Assembly: GCA_016110215.1 (NCBI GenBank)
Contig: JADWQD010000007.1
Span: forward strand, 806,001-870,000
DNA: 64,000 nt
Reading direction: 5' to 3'
Origin: Capronia americana
Taxonomy: Eukaryota; Ascomycota; Eurotiomycetes; Chaetothyriales; Herpotrichiellaceae
Shown here piece by piece: positions 32,508 through 43,222 of this stretch. The translations under genes and the position numbers were made by a program. The notes below the pieces were generated by a model. It searched no databases and had not been told where the DNA came from. It worked only from the letters and a program-made list of their open reading frames with translations. Numbering within the stretch: the stretch's first letter is position 1; the number at the start of each line of letters is the position of its first letter.

Positions 32508-34299
32508 TCAGCAGCGTAAATCAACCTTGCAGCCCTGAGTAATGAACATCACCAGTGTCATTGTCTGCTTCTCCACACCAGTGAGCTCCACGATCTCACC
32601 CGGCGGCAGTTGAATGACCGGAAACCTTTGGATGAGTCGCACGATCGTATAGGCGGCTTCGGTCAACGCAAAGTCCACTAGGATGCGTGTCAGTATGTCG
32701 ATGAGCGTGAAACGAAGATACATACTTCCGAGACACATCCTTGGTCCCCCATTGAAGGGAAGGTAGCCCCATTTTGCGGTTGTAGAGTCTCTGTACAACG
32801 GCATGTCCTCGTCCCATCTTTCCGGGCGGAAGAGCTCAGCATCCATTCCGTAGAGGTCGAGTCTTCGGTGCATGGAGTAGACGCTATACGCAACAGAGGA
32901 GCCTTCGGGAATCAAGACTGGAGAGTTTCGATGAGGGCCACCGCCCGTCGGGAGGATGGTCGTCTTGACGGCTGTTCGAGAGTTGACTGGCACAGATGGG
33001 TACAGACGAAGTGCTGGTTAAGTACATAGATAAGAAAGGCGGAACCACATATGCCGGTGTGTCACCTACTTTCTTTGATGACATTTTGTAAATACTTCAT
33101 GCTGCTGAGATCGTCGCGGTTCAATTCTGACTTGCCTTCGCAGGCTAAGCTGATTTCTGCTCGCAATTTGGCAAGGACATGCGGATACCTGACCAGTGTA
33201 AAACTGCGTATCGCAATTAGCAAAAGTCTAATGAAGAGGGAACCGAATTCCAATCGTACAACGTCCATGCCATAAGGCAAGCAGTGGTGTCACGACCGGC
33301 AACCAGTAGATTTATAATTTGGCTTCGAAGAGCACTTCGGTCGGGCATACTTTTCGCCAACTTGTCCAGGAAAGTAGAAGTGCCATCTTCTTCCTTTCCG
33401 TAGTTTTCCCCAGACAAATTTTGTTCAATGATCTGGTCCGCAAACTTGTGAACGTTGCTGCAGGCTTCTTCAAATCTCGTACCACCAATCAACCAATAAA
33501 AATCCAAAAGACGGAATCGTTTCGCCACAAATCCCTGAGCAGTATTGAACGCGTCGGAAAAGGTTTGTTCGCCTGCTGTTTCGGGGGCTCGTAGGCTTCT
33601 GACGGATTCACCAAACAAGAATGCAGTTGTGGTGTCGAGCGTGAGACGGAAGAAGAGTGGCTGCAAGTCGACGACTCCTCCATTGCTCGGGATGGTAGTA
33701 AGGAGGTCATCAACAGCGTCACGGAACACGTCCAGGTTCTCATAGTGCTGGTGGATAAACTGTGGTCTCAGCAATTCTCGTGAATGCTTCCATGAAGCTC
33801 CTTCCTGGGTGAAGATGCCGTCTCCAAACATAGGAAAGGTGATTTCTCTTCTTAGCCCCATACTGTAATCTGGATGGCTATGAGTATATGTCCGGAACAA
33901 CTGCGGATCATACTTCCCGTTGAAGTTGGTGCTCAGTATGGCCTCCATGTTTGCAGGCTCGATGGTACCAAAAGCCTTAGTTCCTAGAAATACCTGTTCA
34001 AGCGTGCTCCCTGTCTGTCGGAAGTGGAACAGAAATAGCTCCATGAGTCGAGATTCAGCGTTAGCTCTGAAAATCTGCTCGAGGCGATCGATCCCAAGCG
34101 GTCGTTGGTTCTCAAGTCTCGGAGGCGGAAGACAACCATATCGGTCTGCAAGGGCTTTGTCCTCCTGCCCACGTCAGTCGCACGTTCCAGACTTCTCCTA
34201 CACACTTGCCTGAACTTTCCGAGAGACCACCACTCGCTGATATACATAAAGAACCAAGGCGGATATAGCTGCCGCAATTATACCATATTGAGAAATCAT
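32508..34299 (-). CDS. Cytochrome P450, CYP52-like
   Basis: Predicted 528-aa membrane-anchored monooxygenase in five minus-strand exons: 34299-34210, 34164-33260, 33203-33070, 33013-32726 and 32677-32508. An N-terminal helix (IIAAAISALVLYVY) anchors it in the ER. Key P450 motifs are present: I-helix AGRDTTA, ExxR as ETLR (made by joining exons 3 and 4), FRPERW, and heme loop FNGGPRMCLG with its Cys ligand. The segment MGLRREITFPMFGDGIFTQ is characteristic of CYP52-type alkane/fatty-acid omega-hydroxylases and relatives. Intron 34209-34165 starts with GCAAGT, a GC-AG intron. The final 48-nt intron is in frame, so an unspliced read stays open, but splicing gives the better CLGMDFALTEA join. It likely hydroxylates a hydrophobic substrate at the cluster's left border. 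Confidence 0.85.
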
Positions 34300-35290
34300 C
34301 ATATTGGTGCGAGATCATGGGCCACCGGTCGTGATAGCGAAAGAGTCAAGGAGGCTTAAGGAAGCTGTGCATTCCTACGCCGCCGAGACAACCTCGACCA
34401 CGACCCTGCCCGAGCGCCAAAGACATGTCAATTCCTGTGAGCATCATGAACGTGCATCAGTGAATGATCGAGCGAATAAGCATGAGAAGACGAAGCTTTC
34501 AGGTGCCAGACAAGAAATTAGCCGCTCTAGGCGCGTGACTGCGGGGCTACGGGCCCTAAGTTGGCGGGGTAGGCAATCACTAACATTGGCCAGCAGAGCC
34601 GAAGCTGAACCTGTCTCGCCTGTCAACTTGCATGGCCTACCTGATCTCCAACCCCAGCGAATACTACGTAGTAGAACAGAATGGTTGCACAGGCTGATTC
34701 CCTCTCGAGTCCCCCTTACCTTGTCGTGGCAACCCCGGGAGCCCCGTCGGAAATGCGCTAAAACGAAAGGAAAGAATGGCGTCGACCCCCTTGCAGGTGA
34801 CGTCCACAAAGAAACGAAGGGATTCGAGGCAAGAGCTGGGTATGTTCTTTGTTAGAAGCTGATCTCACGGGACAGGAGTACCTCTGAGCCTGGGAATATT
34901 CCGCATGCTCAATCATCATTGCTATGATAGGCACAGTCCGTCGCAGAGCTGGGAAGAAGAAGGCTCCTTGTTGTCCCTGTAGCTGGTGCAAGCTCATCGG
35001 TTACGGTCAAGAGGGCTTGAGAGGTCAGTGTAATGCGCATGTGGACTTCCGCTGAAGCAAGAAATGGCAGAACGTCCGTATCGAACATGCCATACCGCGC
35101 ATGGAGAAGGTGTGGTCGAAATATCCTGTCTTCCAGTTGCCCTACACTCTCCGTGGCGGTTAGTTAACAATCATACACGCACCATCGGTTGTGCCACTGA
35201 CTCGATAGGGCATTCACATTTGCAATCTTGGACACGTCATTGTGAAGCACTCATTGCAATATATGATTGCACGGAGACCACACGGTAGTA
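34300..35290. other. Intergenic region, P450 promoter
   Basis: 991 bases between the P450 start (minus) and the 3' end of the O-methyltransferase gene (minus). A 183-codon plus-strand frame at 34,304-34,855 lacks any family signature. No repeats seen. Confidence 0.4.
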
Positions 35291-36559
35291 CTAAGACCTA
35301 ACCAGTTGAATGACCCCTTCACCTTCGGGAGGATACCAGAAATTGATGAGATCCAGACCGTGGACCCTCTCAATGAGAGCTCGCCACATCTTTTCGCTTC
35401 TCTCAATGCCGCAATGGTGGGCCATCATTGTGATGTCGAAGGCAGTAGCACTATCCACTGGGTCAGATCGAATCGAATCGACAGTGCTGAACACTTACAT
35501 TAGCGGACATTTAATGTCCGGGAGAATGGCATCGTTGATCAGTATCTGGGAGAACCCCGGCGTCATCGCATCTCGAAGGTGGCTCAGGATCTTCACGCAA
35601 TCATCGTCAGGCCAGTCGTGCAGGATCATATGCATGAAATAGATCTTTGCCCCCTTGGCAGGCTGGGGTAAGAAGATGTCGTGTGATTGTCTCTCAATTC
35701 TGCTCGATATTGAACCCGGTTGGATGCTGCCGATGACGCTTGGGAGGTCCTGCAATATCATCCTACCACAGAACTTGTCGCCGAGCTGCCCTATAAAGCC
35801 GTTTAGGTCGTGTCCATAACCTCCTGCCACGTCAACCATGAATATTCCTTCCTCTTCCGCGCAGCCCGTCCCCACGATCCTTCCTACATCCATCCACCTA
35901 TACCAGATAGGCCGACTTCCTCTGACACCTTTCATGTATGTGTTGAAGCGGGCACTCTCTGGTGGATCAGCCATCCAATGCTCAAAACTGGTAATTCCAA
36001 CGCAGTCATTTGCATCTTGATATGGTCCATCTTTTGCATCGGCGGGGCATCTCCAGCCACGTCGACGGAAGAATTCCATGTGAGACTGCAAGTTGCTCTT
36101 CGGCCTTGCGGCATTATCGAATGAGAGGCAAAACCCAGCTGCAAGTGGCGGCTGGGCCATCGCATGGCTGACCTTGTTGGCGACATATAATTCGGAGCCA
36201 ACCTCATCGGCGAAGCCCAAAGCACAAACACCCCGCAGAAATCGGACAATCAGCAGCTCTTGTGCATTGACAGATCTCGATATCTCGAGGGCCGACAGTG
36301 CATTTGGTGCCGCAGAATGGAGTAATTCGAAGACACCAAGTTCACTGCAGGCGCGAATGCAGATGTTGAGATTGATCCCAAATGCCGTGGCAATGATATG
36401 GTCTTCGGGTGGCTGCACTTCATCTCTGATCGCTTGGTTGATTCGAAGAATATCCTCTCGTTGCTTTGCAGGTAGCTCCGTCCCGCGCGCCAGAGCTGAT
36501 ACAGTCTTCGAGAGCTCCTGCACCAGGCGGTTCAGTTGCTGGAGATCGTATGTCGTCAT
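35291..36559 (-). CDS. SAM-dependent O-methyltransferase
   Basis: Predicted 406 aa from two exons, 36559-35499 and 35450-35291. The 48-nt intron restores a reading ending GVIQLVRS. The start was placed at MTTYDLQQLN; upstream codons in the same frame look like leader. The fungal class II O-methyltransferase layout is clear: an N-terminal helical/winged-helix dimerisation part (AFGINLNICIRACSELGVFELL), the SAM-binding motif VDVAGGYGHDLNGF, LQDLPSVIG, and the catalytic-His segment HMILHDWPDDDCVKIL followed by ILINDAILPD. It transfers methyl groups to hydroxyls of small aromatic or polyketide-like compounds. In this degradation-type neighbourhood it may modify or detoxify a phenolic/hydroxylated intermediate, or may be a border gene; the sequence alone does not decide. 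Confidence 0.85.
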
Positions 36560-37435
36560 GGTGATAACATCCGTTTGCGAGTGCCTATAGACTGTTAACC
36601 GATGATTTGACCTCTGCAGACCCTTTTGAGGACATGCTCCGTAGTCCGCCTTAGATCGAGTTCGAACCGGATTGGTCGCCTGACTGGACGCCCGGCTGTG
36701 TGACCGTCCACCAAGGTTTGGGAAGCGAGACAATTGATTTAGTGAGTGAGCAGCGCCGATGACCTGACGCTGGTGGCTTGCCTGATTCTTACAGCGAGAT
36801 GTCCGCGTCTTGGCTGTGAACCTACATCAAACTGCTGATATCTGGGACACCATTGCGGCTGCCTGCGGAGCAAGCTGAATCACGGGGTGGAAACGCTGAC
36901 CTCGTCCACCGACGCCAAACGCGGGATGGTCGCTTGGGGTCTTCTTTCTCAAGTGAGAAGAGCATAGTCAGGCATAGCTGGGCTTTGAGGGCCGTGATTT
37001 TGCAACCTATTCTCGATAGAAGGCCTGACTTAGGGAGGCGCGGGTTGAGAGATCAAGAAAAGTGGAAGCGAAAAGCAGCCACGGCAGCCCCACCGTAGCC
37101 ATGCTACCGCATCTTAGACTTGATTTGGCAAGCGCTGACTGTATCACGTGTCAAGCGAAAGGAAAGCTTGGCGCCTTTAGTGCTTCCCAAGTAATCTGAA
37201 CCACCTCACCCAGCCCTCACCGAGCCCTCACCTAACCCTCACCTGAACCTACCCTCCTGAGCACTATAATACTCGTAACTATACCATTCAACCCACTGAA
37301 TGCCCCTTTCTTACAGAATGTACGAAGTATTCATGTGACTAGATGGACAGGGCAAGCCACGCCGGCATGGAATATTGTGCTTGTTGAATCACTCCTGCAG
37401 CCGATTTACATGCTGAACAAGATGGGTGGCCCTCT
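36560..37435. other. Intergenic region with short tandem repeat
   Basis: 876 bases upstream of the O-methyltransferase gene and downstream of the flavoprotein gene. It holds the 11-base repeat described separately at 37,203-37,246. No gene is supported. Confidence 0.45.
37203..37246. repeat. Imperfect 11-bp tandem repeat, four copies
   Basis: The core CCCTCACC recurs at 37214, 37225 and 37236, exactly 11 bases apart, with a diverged first copy (ACCTCACCCAG) at 37203. It is too short and too irregular to be telomeric. It could be slippage or a helically phased protein-binding array. Confidence 0.6.
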
Positions 37436-39295
37436 TCATGCTCCAGACACGCTGAACCGTCCACTGGCATGGTCCACAGCGATATAGGCAAAGGTCATGG
37501 CCGGCGCGATGGTCGCCCCCGCCCCGGGATACCGTCTGCCCATGACACTCGCGGAGGTGTTTCCCGCCGCATACAAGCCCTCGAGCACCTGGCCGTCAGG
37601 CTTGATCACGCGGGCGAACTCGTCACTCAGAAGGCCTCCCTTGGTGCCCAGGTCACCGGGCCAGATCTTGCAGGCGTAGAAAGGAGCCGTCTCGATGGGC
37701 CCCATGTTGGGATTGGGCTCGATCTTCGGATCCCCAAAAAAGTTGTCATAGGCGTTGGACCCGCGGCCGAAGTCGTCATCAACACCGTTGCGGCACTGCG
37801 TGTTGAACCGTTCAATGGTGGTCCGCAAGGTCGCCTCGTCCACCTGGATTTGACCCGCTAAGCTTCCGATGGTGTCGGCCTTGTAATAGGCGCCGCCAGC
37901 CAGGGACTCCGGGCTTTCTTGTCGCGGAAGCATGGTCCCAAATAAGTAACGACTTCGATGATTCCAGTCCATTATCATCCACGCAGGGACTGCTCCGACA
38001 TCCTTTTGCCGCTGGTACATCTGTTGACCGGCATCCGAGTACGACTGCGCCTCGTTCATGAATCGACGTCCGGAAGCGTCGACGATGATGCTGAAGGGTC
38101 GCGACCGTTCAAAAATGGCAAAAACCATGCTGCTGCCGTCTCGCGGATCGATGATAGCAGGGCCCCACCACGCATCGTCCAGGAGCGCGGTCTGAGCACC
38201 AGCACGCACCCCGGCGAGGATGGCATCTCCCGTATCGCCCCTCGATGCGCTCGTCCATCGCGTACTGGCGGGAGCCGGCATGTGTTCCGCTCGCATGTGG
38301 CGATTGTGGGCGAAGCCGCCGGCAGCCAGCAGCACCGCCCGGCTGGCCCTAATCCTTTGCGGCAGGCCTTCCCGATCGACCACAGCACCAATGACGGCCC
38401 CATTCTGGTCCGTCACCAAGTCAACCAGCGGTGAGTCAAGCCAAATGGGCGTGCTGTGCTGCAAATTGAGGGCGAGCAGGCGTCCAACCAGGGCGAGTCC
38501 GCCGAGGACGGGCCGCTTGCCTTGGAGTCGGCGCAGTAGTCCGCGTAGCATGACACTGGTTGCAACAGTGAAATCCCCCCATGACGCGCCGAGACGGGTA
38601 ATGCGAGTGCCTTCTGCTAGGTACATAGGCGGAATTGGGGCCGGGCTGTGGTTGATGCGATCTTGCCAGTACGGCCCAAGCTCCTTCTCGTCAAAGAGTT
38701 GAGGCTCGATGCAGCGGCCGCCATCGCCCTTGCCGCCTGCCTCCCATGGGTAGTAGTCGGGATATGGACCAGTCCAGTGCCATTTGAAGCCGAGATCTTG
38801 CAGAAAGGAGACCATTTTGGGCCCCTGCCCAAGGAAGGCTCTTTTGCGAGCAGGCGTCGACGAGGGATGATCACCAATGATAACTTCCAGGTACTGGAGC
38901 GCGTCCTCCAGACTGTCCTGGACGCCGGCAGACTGGGAAACCACATTGTTGGGGATCCATACGCCGCCGCCCGAGTACGCGGTCGAGCCGCCAATTTTGG
39001 ATGTCTTTTCCACAATCAGAGGTTTGAGGCCATGCGAATGGGCTCTCAACGCGGCCACCAGTGCTGCACCGCCACTACCGACAATCAGAACATCGGTGTG
39101 GTGATGAAAATGGCCCGGCGCCGTGTGTGAAGCGAACGTCTTCCGTGGTTGTCCGTTCGGTGCTGGAAGTTGAATACCTCGAAAGCGTGCTGTTGATGAA
39201 ATGTCCGCGCGGTCAGAGGTCACAGGGCTGGATGTTCGATATATCCCATTCAGCTTCAAAGCGTTAGGCCGCGTACCGAGACGCCAAACAGACAT
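37436..39295 (-). CDS. KstD-like FAD-dependent dehydrogenase
   Basis: Single-exon gene for 619 aa. The start was set at the first in-frame ATG (MSVWRLGTRPN). The N-terminus is Arg/Ser-rich and nearly free of acids for 25 residues, so mitochondrial import is possible. The FAD-binding Rossmann motif appears as DVLIVGSGGAALVAAL, followed by GGSTAYSGGGVWIPNN and a second FAD segment near the C-terminus (GLYAAGNTSASVMGRRYPG, then ATIAPAMTFAYIA). These match the 3-ketosteroid delta-1-dehydrogenase / fumarate-reductase-like flavoprotein group, which introduces a C=C bond next to a ketone. In the cluster it could desaturate a cyclic ketone before or after Baeyer-Villiger oxidation. The exact substrate is unknown; a steroid is only one possibility. 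It is divergent from a P450 across 640 bases. Confidence 0.85.
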   Translation of the reverse strand: MSVWRLGTRPNALKLNGIYRTSSPVTSDRADISSTARFRGIQLPAPNGQPRKTFASHTAPGHFHHHTDVLIVGSGGAALVAALRAHSHGLKPLIVEKTSKIGGSTAYSGGGVWIPNNVVSQSAGVQDSLEDALQYLEVIIGDHPSSTPARKRAFLGQGPKMVSFLQDLGFKWHWTGPYPDYYPWEAGGKGDGGRCIEPQLFDEKELGPYWQDRINHSPAPIPPMYLAEGTRITRLGASWGDFTVATSVMLRGLLRRLQGKRPVLGGLALVGRLLALNLQHSTPIWLDSPLVDLVTDQNGAVIGAVVDREGLPQRIRASRAVLLAAGGFAHNRHMRAEHMPAPASTRWTSASRGDTGDAILAGVRAGAQTALLDDAWWGPAIIDPRDGSSMVFAIFERSRPFSIIVDASGRRFMNEAQSYSDAGQQMYQRQKDVGAVPAWMIMDWNHRSRYLFGTMLPRQESPESLAGGAYYKADTIGSLAGQIQVDEATLRTTIERFNTQCRNGVDDDFGRGSNAYDNFFGDPKIEPNPNMGPIETAPFYACKIWPGDLGTKGGLLSDEFARVIKPDGQVLEGLYAAGNTSASVMGRRYPGAGATIAPAMTFAYIAVDHASGRFSVSGA

Positions 39296-39935
39296 GGTTG
39301 CGGCCTCAGAGTGAATGACGTTCTCGGCATGGTTATTCAAGCCAAAAAGACTGAGAAATGGACTGAGGATTCAATCAGTGAAATCGACCACCCGTGCGTT
39401 TTGTGGATGAAGATCGGATAACTCTGCATACGGTCACTATCATACCGGATTCTGCAATGGGGGATCGTCTCCGGGTCGGCCGAGCATTACTTCCTGTGCA
39501 CGACAGTCTGTCAAGTCTTGATGCTGCGATGAGACCGCATCGTACCCGGTAATATGGATACCGGAAATTACCGGCGTAGCGCCCATCGGGGAGAGATGGT
39601 CCTCCACAATCTTGTTTTCCGGGGAAACCCCCAGATTCGGATGACCAGCACGTCTCCTCTCTTCGCTGGACAGTTCGACCGAGCCACGGACATTTCTTCT
39701 GCGCGGCCTATTATATCTACAATTTTGCTCTACATCCTCTCACCGGCGGCTGAGGATCCGTAAGAGATTTCGTTTGATATTTGCAGTCTTGGGCTGCTGA
39801 CGACATATTTGGGTCATATAGGATTGTTCAACAATTCCCCTATTTTCTTACGTCGAACTTTGATCGCTCTTCCTACGCCGCGAAGCCGTTTGGGACTTCA
39901 ACAACAAAAAGGACGATAGTTCAAGACTCAAGGTC
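39296..39935. promoter_or_regulatory. Divergent promoter, KstD-like gene / P450
   Basis: 640 bases shared by two divergent cluster genes. It holds four copies of TACCGG/CCGGTA at 39443-39448, 39546-39551, 39559-39564 and 39569-39574, three of them within 29 bases. CGG-type half-sites like these are what Zn2Cys6 regulators bind, and such a regulator is encoded at 45,420-47,660. The link is inference. Confidence 0.55.
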
Positions 39936-41565
39936 ATGGCGTCTCCCGATTTCGGCTCGGCCCAGAAGGCCACCACAACCTCGCACTGGGACATGACCAG
40001 GCTCTCCAACATGGTGCTCAGTGCCGTGGCCGTCGTCGTACTCCTGCAGCTCGTCTCTGCGGTGCGCGCTGTTTATTTTTCACCCATGTCACACGTGCCC
40101 GGTCCGAAATTGTGGATTGCCTTCCCCATTTTGCGCTGGATTCATACCCTCCGGGGCACATTCGACGCGAAAATGCGTGAATTCCACGAAAAGCACGGCG
40201 AAGTTATTCGTTTCACCGCGAACGAGGTTTCCTTTACCACCCCGGAGGCGTGGAAAGAGATCTATGGATTCAAGAAAAAGGGGCAACGCAACCTGCCCAA
40301 GCCGGACGCCATCGCCGAGTCCGATCGACCCCCCAACATACTGGTCGCCAATGATGCTGATCATGGTCGCTTCCGCCGGTCGCTAGCCCATGGCCTATCC
40401 GACCGTGCCCTCCTACAACAAGAACATATCATGCAGTCCTATGTCGAACTGCTTATCACTCGATTGAGGGAGACGGCTAAGAGCGGGCAGCCCACGGACT
40501 TGGTCAGATGGTAAGTGAAAGACATGAACTCTTCTCTCCCTCTTCAGTGTCCGACTCTTTTACCGTTTCCACTGCTCATGCGCAGGGCTCAGGCTCAATT
40601 TCACCACCTTTGACATAATCGGAGATCTCGGTTTTGGATCGTCGTTCAACTGCCTCGTCTCGAACGACTATCATTTCTGGATCCGCATCGTCATGAAGTT
40701 CGCTCTGACTTTTCAGATGGTCGAGTTTCTCAACACCATGCCCCTCCTGGCACCGCTGACGAGGTTCTTGATGCGCGACGCCGTCGCGGCACGCAACTCC
40801 CAGTGGGCGTACACCACCGAGGCGGTCAACAAACGGCTCCGCGACGAAAGTCAACAAGGGCGAGCCGATTTCATCGACTCGATGACGCGTGAAAACCTCA
40901 TGAGCTACGACGAGATCCTGGCTAACGCCAGTATGCTCGTTCTGGCCGGCTCGGACACGACGGCATCGTTGTTGAGCGGTGCCATGTACTGGATCATGCG
41001 GACTCCAAGAGTCATGGAAAAGCTCGTCGCCGAAGTCACAACGGCCTTTGAACGTGAAAGCGACATCACCGCCCTCAGCGTGGTCGCGAAGTTGCCATAT
41101 CTGAATGCTGTGCTGGAAGAGTCGCTGAGACGGTACCCCCCAGTGCCGTCGCTTCTGGCACGCGTCGCCGTCGAGGACGACACTGTAATTTCGGGAGTTC
41201 ATGTATCGAAGGGCGTCCTGGTCAGTGTACATCAGAGTTCGTCCTACTGGACGGCGCGCAATTTTGCCCGGCCACACGAATTCCTCCCCGAGCGCTGGCT
41301 CCCCGAGGCGAAGGAACCCGGCAGCGAGTTTTACCACGACAACCGCCCCGTCCTTCAGCCCTTCTCCACCGGCCCACGAAACTGCGTGGGAAGGAATTTG
41401 GCTTATGTCGAGATGCGCCTGGTCGTCAGCAAACTCCTCTGGAACTTTCAATTCGACCTGTGCCCCGAGTCCAGCCGATGGAACGATCAGAGAAGCTTTC
41501 TGCTCTGGGCCAAGCCTCCATTGATGTGTCAAGTGCACGAACGAACGCGCAAATCGGTGGCATAA
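39936..41565 (+). CDS. Cytochrome P450, fungal E-class
   Basis: Predicted 515-aa ER-anchored monooxygenase in two exons, 39936-40510 and 40593-41565; the 82-nt intron joins VRW to LNFTTFDIIGDLGFG, a typical fungal P450 segment. The N-terminal anchor is SAVAVVVLLQLVSAV, followed by the Pro-rich hinge HVPGPK. Catalytic motifs are I-helix LAGSDTTAS, ExxR as ESLR, PERW, and heme loop FSTGPRNCVGRNLA. The overall pattern resembles the isotrichodermin C-15 hydroxylase-like group (CYP58/CYP65-type), which acts on terpenoid and other hydrophobic ring systems; subfamily is not certain. With the divergent flavoprotein dehydrogenase it likely carries out an early hydroxylation. Confidence 0.88.
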
Positions 41566-41936
41566 TGGTTAATGAGCTGTTGGCTCTCAATGTGATGGTA
41601 TCAGTCGAGCGCGGCAAATCCACCTCATCCATGGTCGCTGGTTGCCGGCTAGTTACGGGTATATAACAACGGACAGAGCGCCTGATCTGGGAACGAGGAG
41701 TCGGTACGAGCTTAGCTTCGAGCAGAAGAGGCAATAGAAAAGGAGTCTCAAATTCAAATGCTCAGCGGTCGGAGTGGCTGTCTCTTGCTTGACACGCGCC
41801 CACTTATTCTTTCCCACGTCTCTCTATGAGGCCGGCCTAGCAAGCAACAGGTCGTCTTCCTCATTGTGATACCTTTTGACAGGCGTTCCTCGAAGTATAT
41901 CCTAGCAACTGGCGCCAGGGTGTCCCGAGGCTTGGG
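41566..41936. other. Convergent gap, P450 / VOC protein 1
   Basis: 371 bases between two converging 3' ends. Nothing recognised; likely terminators for both genes. Confidence 0.4.
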
Positions 41937-42569
41937 TCAAAGGAGACTTTCCGTACCACCAGCTTGACTTTTTCGAAGGGCTTGAGACATAAATTCCAAC
42001 CAGAATTGTTCCCACCCAATCGGCAGGAATTCGAGGGTATTACCCCAGGGGTCCTGGACATAGACCGCGTCTATCCCTTCGATCGGCTGTGCCGCCTCGT
42101 TACATACCTCCCCACCCAAGCTCACAGCGCGCTCAGTGGCCGCCTTGACATCTGGTACCGTGAAGCAGATGTGGAAGAAGCCTCCTCGGGCATAGACATT
42201 TGGCCCGAACTTGGCAGGGTTCATTAGACCCTTGTAAGGCGGATCTATGAATTCAAAGATTTCCACCCCGACGCTGTTACCCGATGTCAGGAGGGCTAGC
42301 TTCATCTCATTCAGCTCCGGGCCGTAAACTACAGATCGTAGCCAGGCTTCGGTCAGCGGCTGATCTGGTGTTTTTCATTGCTGCTTGCGGGAGGGGACGT
42401 ACCTACTCTTCCTCAACGTCGCGCCGCTCTTGGGATCTGATAGAGATATCTTCTGCAGAGGGGCGACTTCACGAAGGCCAAGGACCTCCTTGTACCATTT
42501 CACCGCTGCTTCTGCATCGCCGACCGAAATGGCAATGTGGTTGGCCAGAGCATTTGTTGGAGCGGACAT
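41937..42569 (-). CDS. VOC-fold (glyoxalase/dioxygenase superfamily) protein 1
   Basis: Predicted 184 aa from two exons, 42569-42407 and 42328-41937, with a 78-nt intron. The vicinal-oxygen-chelate fold is seen as paired beta-alpha-beta modules: NHIAISVGDAEAAVKWYKEV in the first, and RGGFFHICFTVPDVKAATERA with DPWGNTLEFLP in the second. The conserved His of NHIA, the His of FFHI and the Glu of LEF are the expected metal ligands. The family includes glyoxalases, extradiol dioxygenases and epimerases. A paralogue lies at 50,162-50,712, sharing the EIFEF[IV]DP and RGGFFHI segments. It is divergent from the AtuA-like gene, suggesting co-regulation. The reaction is not determined; isomerisation or hydrolysis of a lactone/hydroxyketone would fit the pathway. 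Confidence 0.8.
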
Positions 42570-43222
42570 CTTGCCACCTGAAGATCACGATGATAGCGAG
42601 GCTTGAAAATCCAAATTTTCGGACGAGGCGACAATCGCCTTTCTATGTAAAGGATGCATATAAATGTCCCGGCCTTGCCGGTACTACGTGAGTATAACTC
42701 CGCAGCAGGAATCCGGGCCGTAGTCGCTGGAACTCGATTACTTCCTGGAAAGTCCGTCCGAGATCAGAGGGAGGCCTAAGATCAAGGCTTAAGCGGGTCA
42801 CCTATTTCGGCTCACTGGTGAAATCATGTACAGCAGTGCTCAGTCTCCCCTTCCTCGGAACCTCGTCCGCCGGGACGGACACGGCCCCGATTTATGACCA
42901 TAGTCGATATTCCAAGGAAGGCAATTGGTACGGAACGGGCATTGATCAAGGGAAAAAAGAAAGTTCGGAAACCATTGGCCCAGATTGGCCTCTGGCTCCG
43001 ACAGATAAGTCATGCTGTTCCTTCGTGCAGTGGCCCGTGGCAGACCGAATGCAGGCCAGATAGATCAATGTCTGCACTTGTTTCGTTCGGGATTTGTAGG
43101 ACCAGATATTACGCCTTTCTTTACATGGGAGAGCTTTTCCACACGACCAACAGCTGATTTGAAAGACCGACTATATCATCTACGCCCAGCCAAAAGACAA
43201 ACTATAACATTCATCCGCCAAA
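42570..43222. promoter_or_regulatory. Divergent promoter, VOC 1 / AtuA-like gene
   Basis: 653 bases shared by two divergent cluster genes. One CCGGTA copy lies at 42678-42683, about 110 bases from the VOC start. No coding feature was seen. Confidence 0.5.

Noticed and set aside
33850..33935. In-frame intron candidate starting at GTATGATCC in the CYP52-like P450
   Set aside because: The only in-frame acceptor gives a 36-nt intron; the unspliced frame is open, so the residues were kept.
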